A stretch of 64,000 nt of DNA from Actinomycetales bacterium. Its GTDB lineage: Bacteria > Actinomycetota > Actinomycetes > Actinomycetales > Dermatophilaceae. This document shows, piece by piece, positions 63,125 to 64,000 of this stretch (positions within the stretch are counted from its first letter, which is position 1; the number at the start of each line of letters is the position of its first letter). The stretch spans positions 1 through 64,000 of the forward strand of contig PDRO01000011.1 in the NCBI GenBank assembly GCA_002748155.1, written 5' to 3'. The position numbers and the translations under genes were made by a program. Under the pieces are notes generated by a model that searched no databases, was not told the origin of the DNA, and saw only the letters and a list, made by a program, of their open reading frames with translations.

Positions 63125-64000
63125 TCAGGCCGAGCGTGCGGCCCAGTGGAACAAGGGGATGGCTCTCTCGTCCTCGGTGACCGACCCGTGCTGGCCGATC
63201 AAGGCAAGTGCCTCGGGACGCATCCGGACCGAGTCCACGACCGCGACCGATCCGAGGCAGCCGACGACGACATCGCCGATCCGGGGCACCGAACGCTCCT
63301 GCACCAGTGAGGGATCGCCAAACAGCCCGGCGGCAGTGGCCTCGTCGCGGCGCCAGATCCGCACGGTATCCCCGAGCCGCGCTCGCCAGGTCTGGACCAC
63401 GTCGTCTACCGCCCCGGGCCGGCAATAGAGCTGAACCGAGCGTGGTTCGCCGCCGACGTGCCGCACTCCGTCGAGGAGTGTGGGTTCGCGTGCCAGGTCG
63501 ACCCGGTCGGCGTAGGGGATGTCGACCATGCCGTGGTCGGCGGTGACGTAGACGGCGGTGTCGTCGGGCACCGAGGCGACCAGTCGCCCCAGCTCGGCGT
63601 CGACCCGCTCCAACTCCGCGGTCCATTGCCACGAGTCGACACCGTGCTCATGCCCGATCCGGTCGACATCCCCCCAATAGAGGTAGACCAGTGCCTGCGG
63701 TGCCGCCTGCACCGCCTCCAGACTGGCATCGACCCGTCCGGCCAGGTCGGCGGCCGCCCGGAACCGGCCGCCACGTAGCGCCGCGTTGGTCAGCCCTGAG
63801 CCGTCGAAGAAGCCCGGCCCGATCCGGGTCACCCGGACGTCTTCGGCCTCGGCCGCTTCGAAGACCGTCGGCTCGGGTTGCCAACGCCGGGGATCGGGGC
63901 CGGCAGCGTCACCGATCCGCCAGGACAACTCGTTGAGAATGCCGTCGACCTCGGGCACGAGCACCTCGTATCCGACGAGGCCGTGCGCACCCGGCGGCAA
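63125..64000 (-). CDS. Alkaline phosphatase superfamily / nucleotide pyrophosphatase-like, partial at window edge
   Basis: LVYLYWGDVDRIGHEHGVDSWQWTAELERVDAELGRLVA, AVYVTADHGMVDIPYADRVDLAREP. Confidence 0.88.
   Translation of the reverse strand: MPPGAHGLVGYEVLVPEVDGILNELSWRIGDAAGPDPRRWQPEPTVFEAAEAEDVRVTRIGPGFFDGSGLTNAALRGGRFRAAADLAGRVDASLEAVQAAPQALVYLYWGDVDRIGHEHGVDSWQWTAELERVDAELGRLVASVPDDTAVYVTADHGMVDIPYADRVDLAREPTLLDGVRHVGGEPRSVQLYCRPGAVDDVVQTWRARLGDTVRIWRRDEATAAGLFGDPSLVQERSVPRIGDVVVGCLGSVAVVDSVRMRPEALALIGQHGSVTEDERAIPLFHWAARSA

Overview
This 64 kb window is a high-GC actinobacterial chromosome segment. Gene content and order suggest Micrococcales, probably near Intrasporangiaceae/Dermatophilaceae; that is my inference, not a search result. 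Most of it is conserved housekeeping sequence: xerD, ald, hisS, relA-apt-secF-secD-yajC-ruvB-ruvA-ruvC-yebC, the PIM locus (pimA, patA, pgsA, HIT) with thrS, four tRNAs, PPK2, LigC/LigD-Pol, msrB, hemQ, RNase D, DUF3000, hemE, fadA/fadB, a HTH-MurA-like fusion, dxs, acnA, a TrmA-like methyltransferase, an ECF42-like sigma/DGPF pair, DUF3159, DUF3710, dut, DUF4193, IMPase, hemH, sepH and a partial phosphodiesterase. Accessory material sits mainly at the left end: IS30 and IS3 transposase remnants, a DUF3060 lipoprotein and a VapBC-like pair between xerD and ald. The most unusual signal is a dispersed exact octamer, GTATGCCG/CGGCATAC. I counted 52 copies by eye, 29 on + and 23 on -, against about 2-3 expected from base composition. 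It lies mostly inside housekeeping genes, in several reading frames, and carries rare codons (ATA, TAT, GCA) with it. It behaves like a HIP1-like or DNA-uptake-like iterated motif and deserves a genome-wide test.
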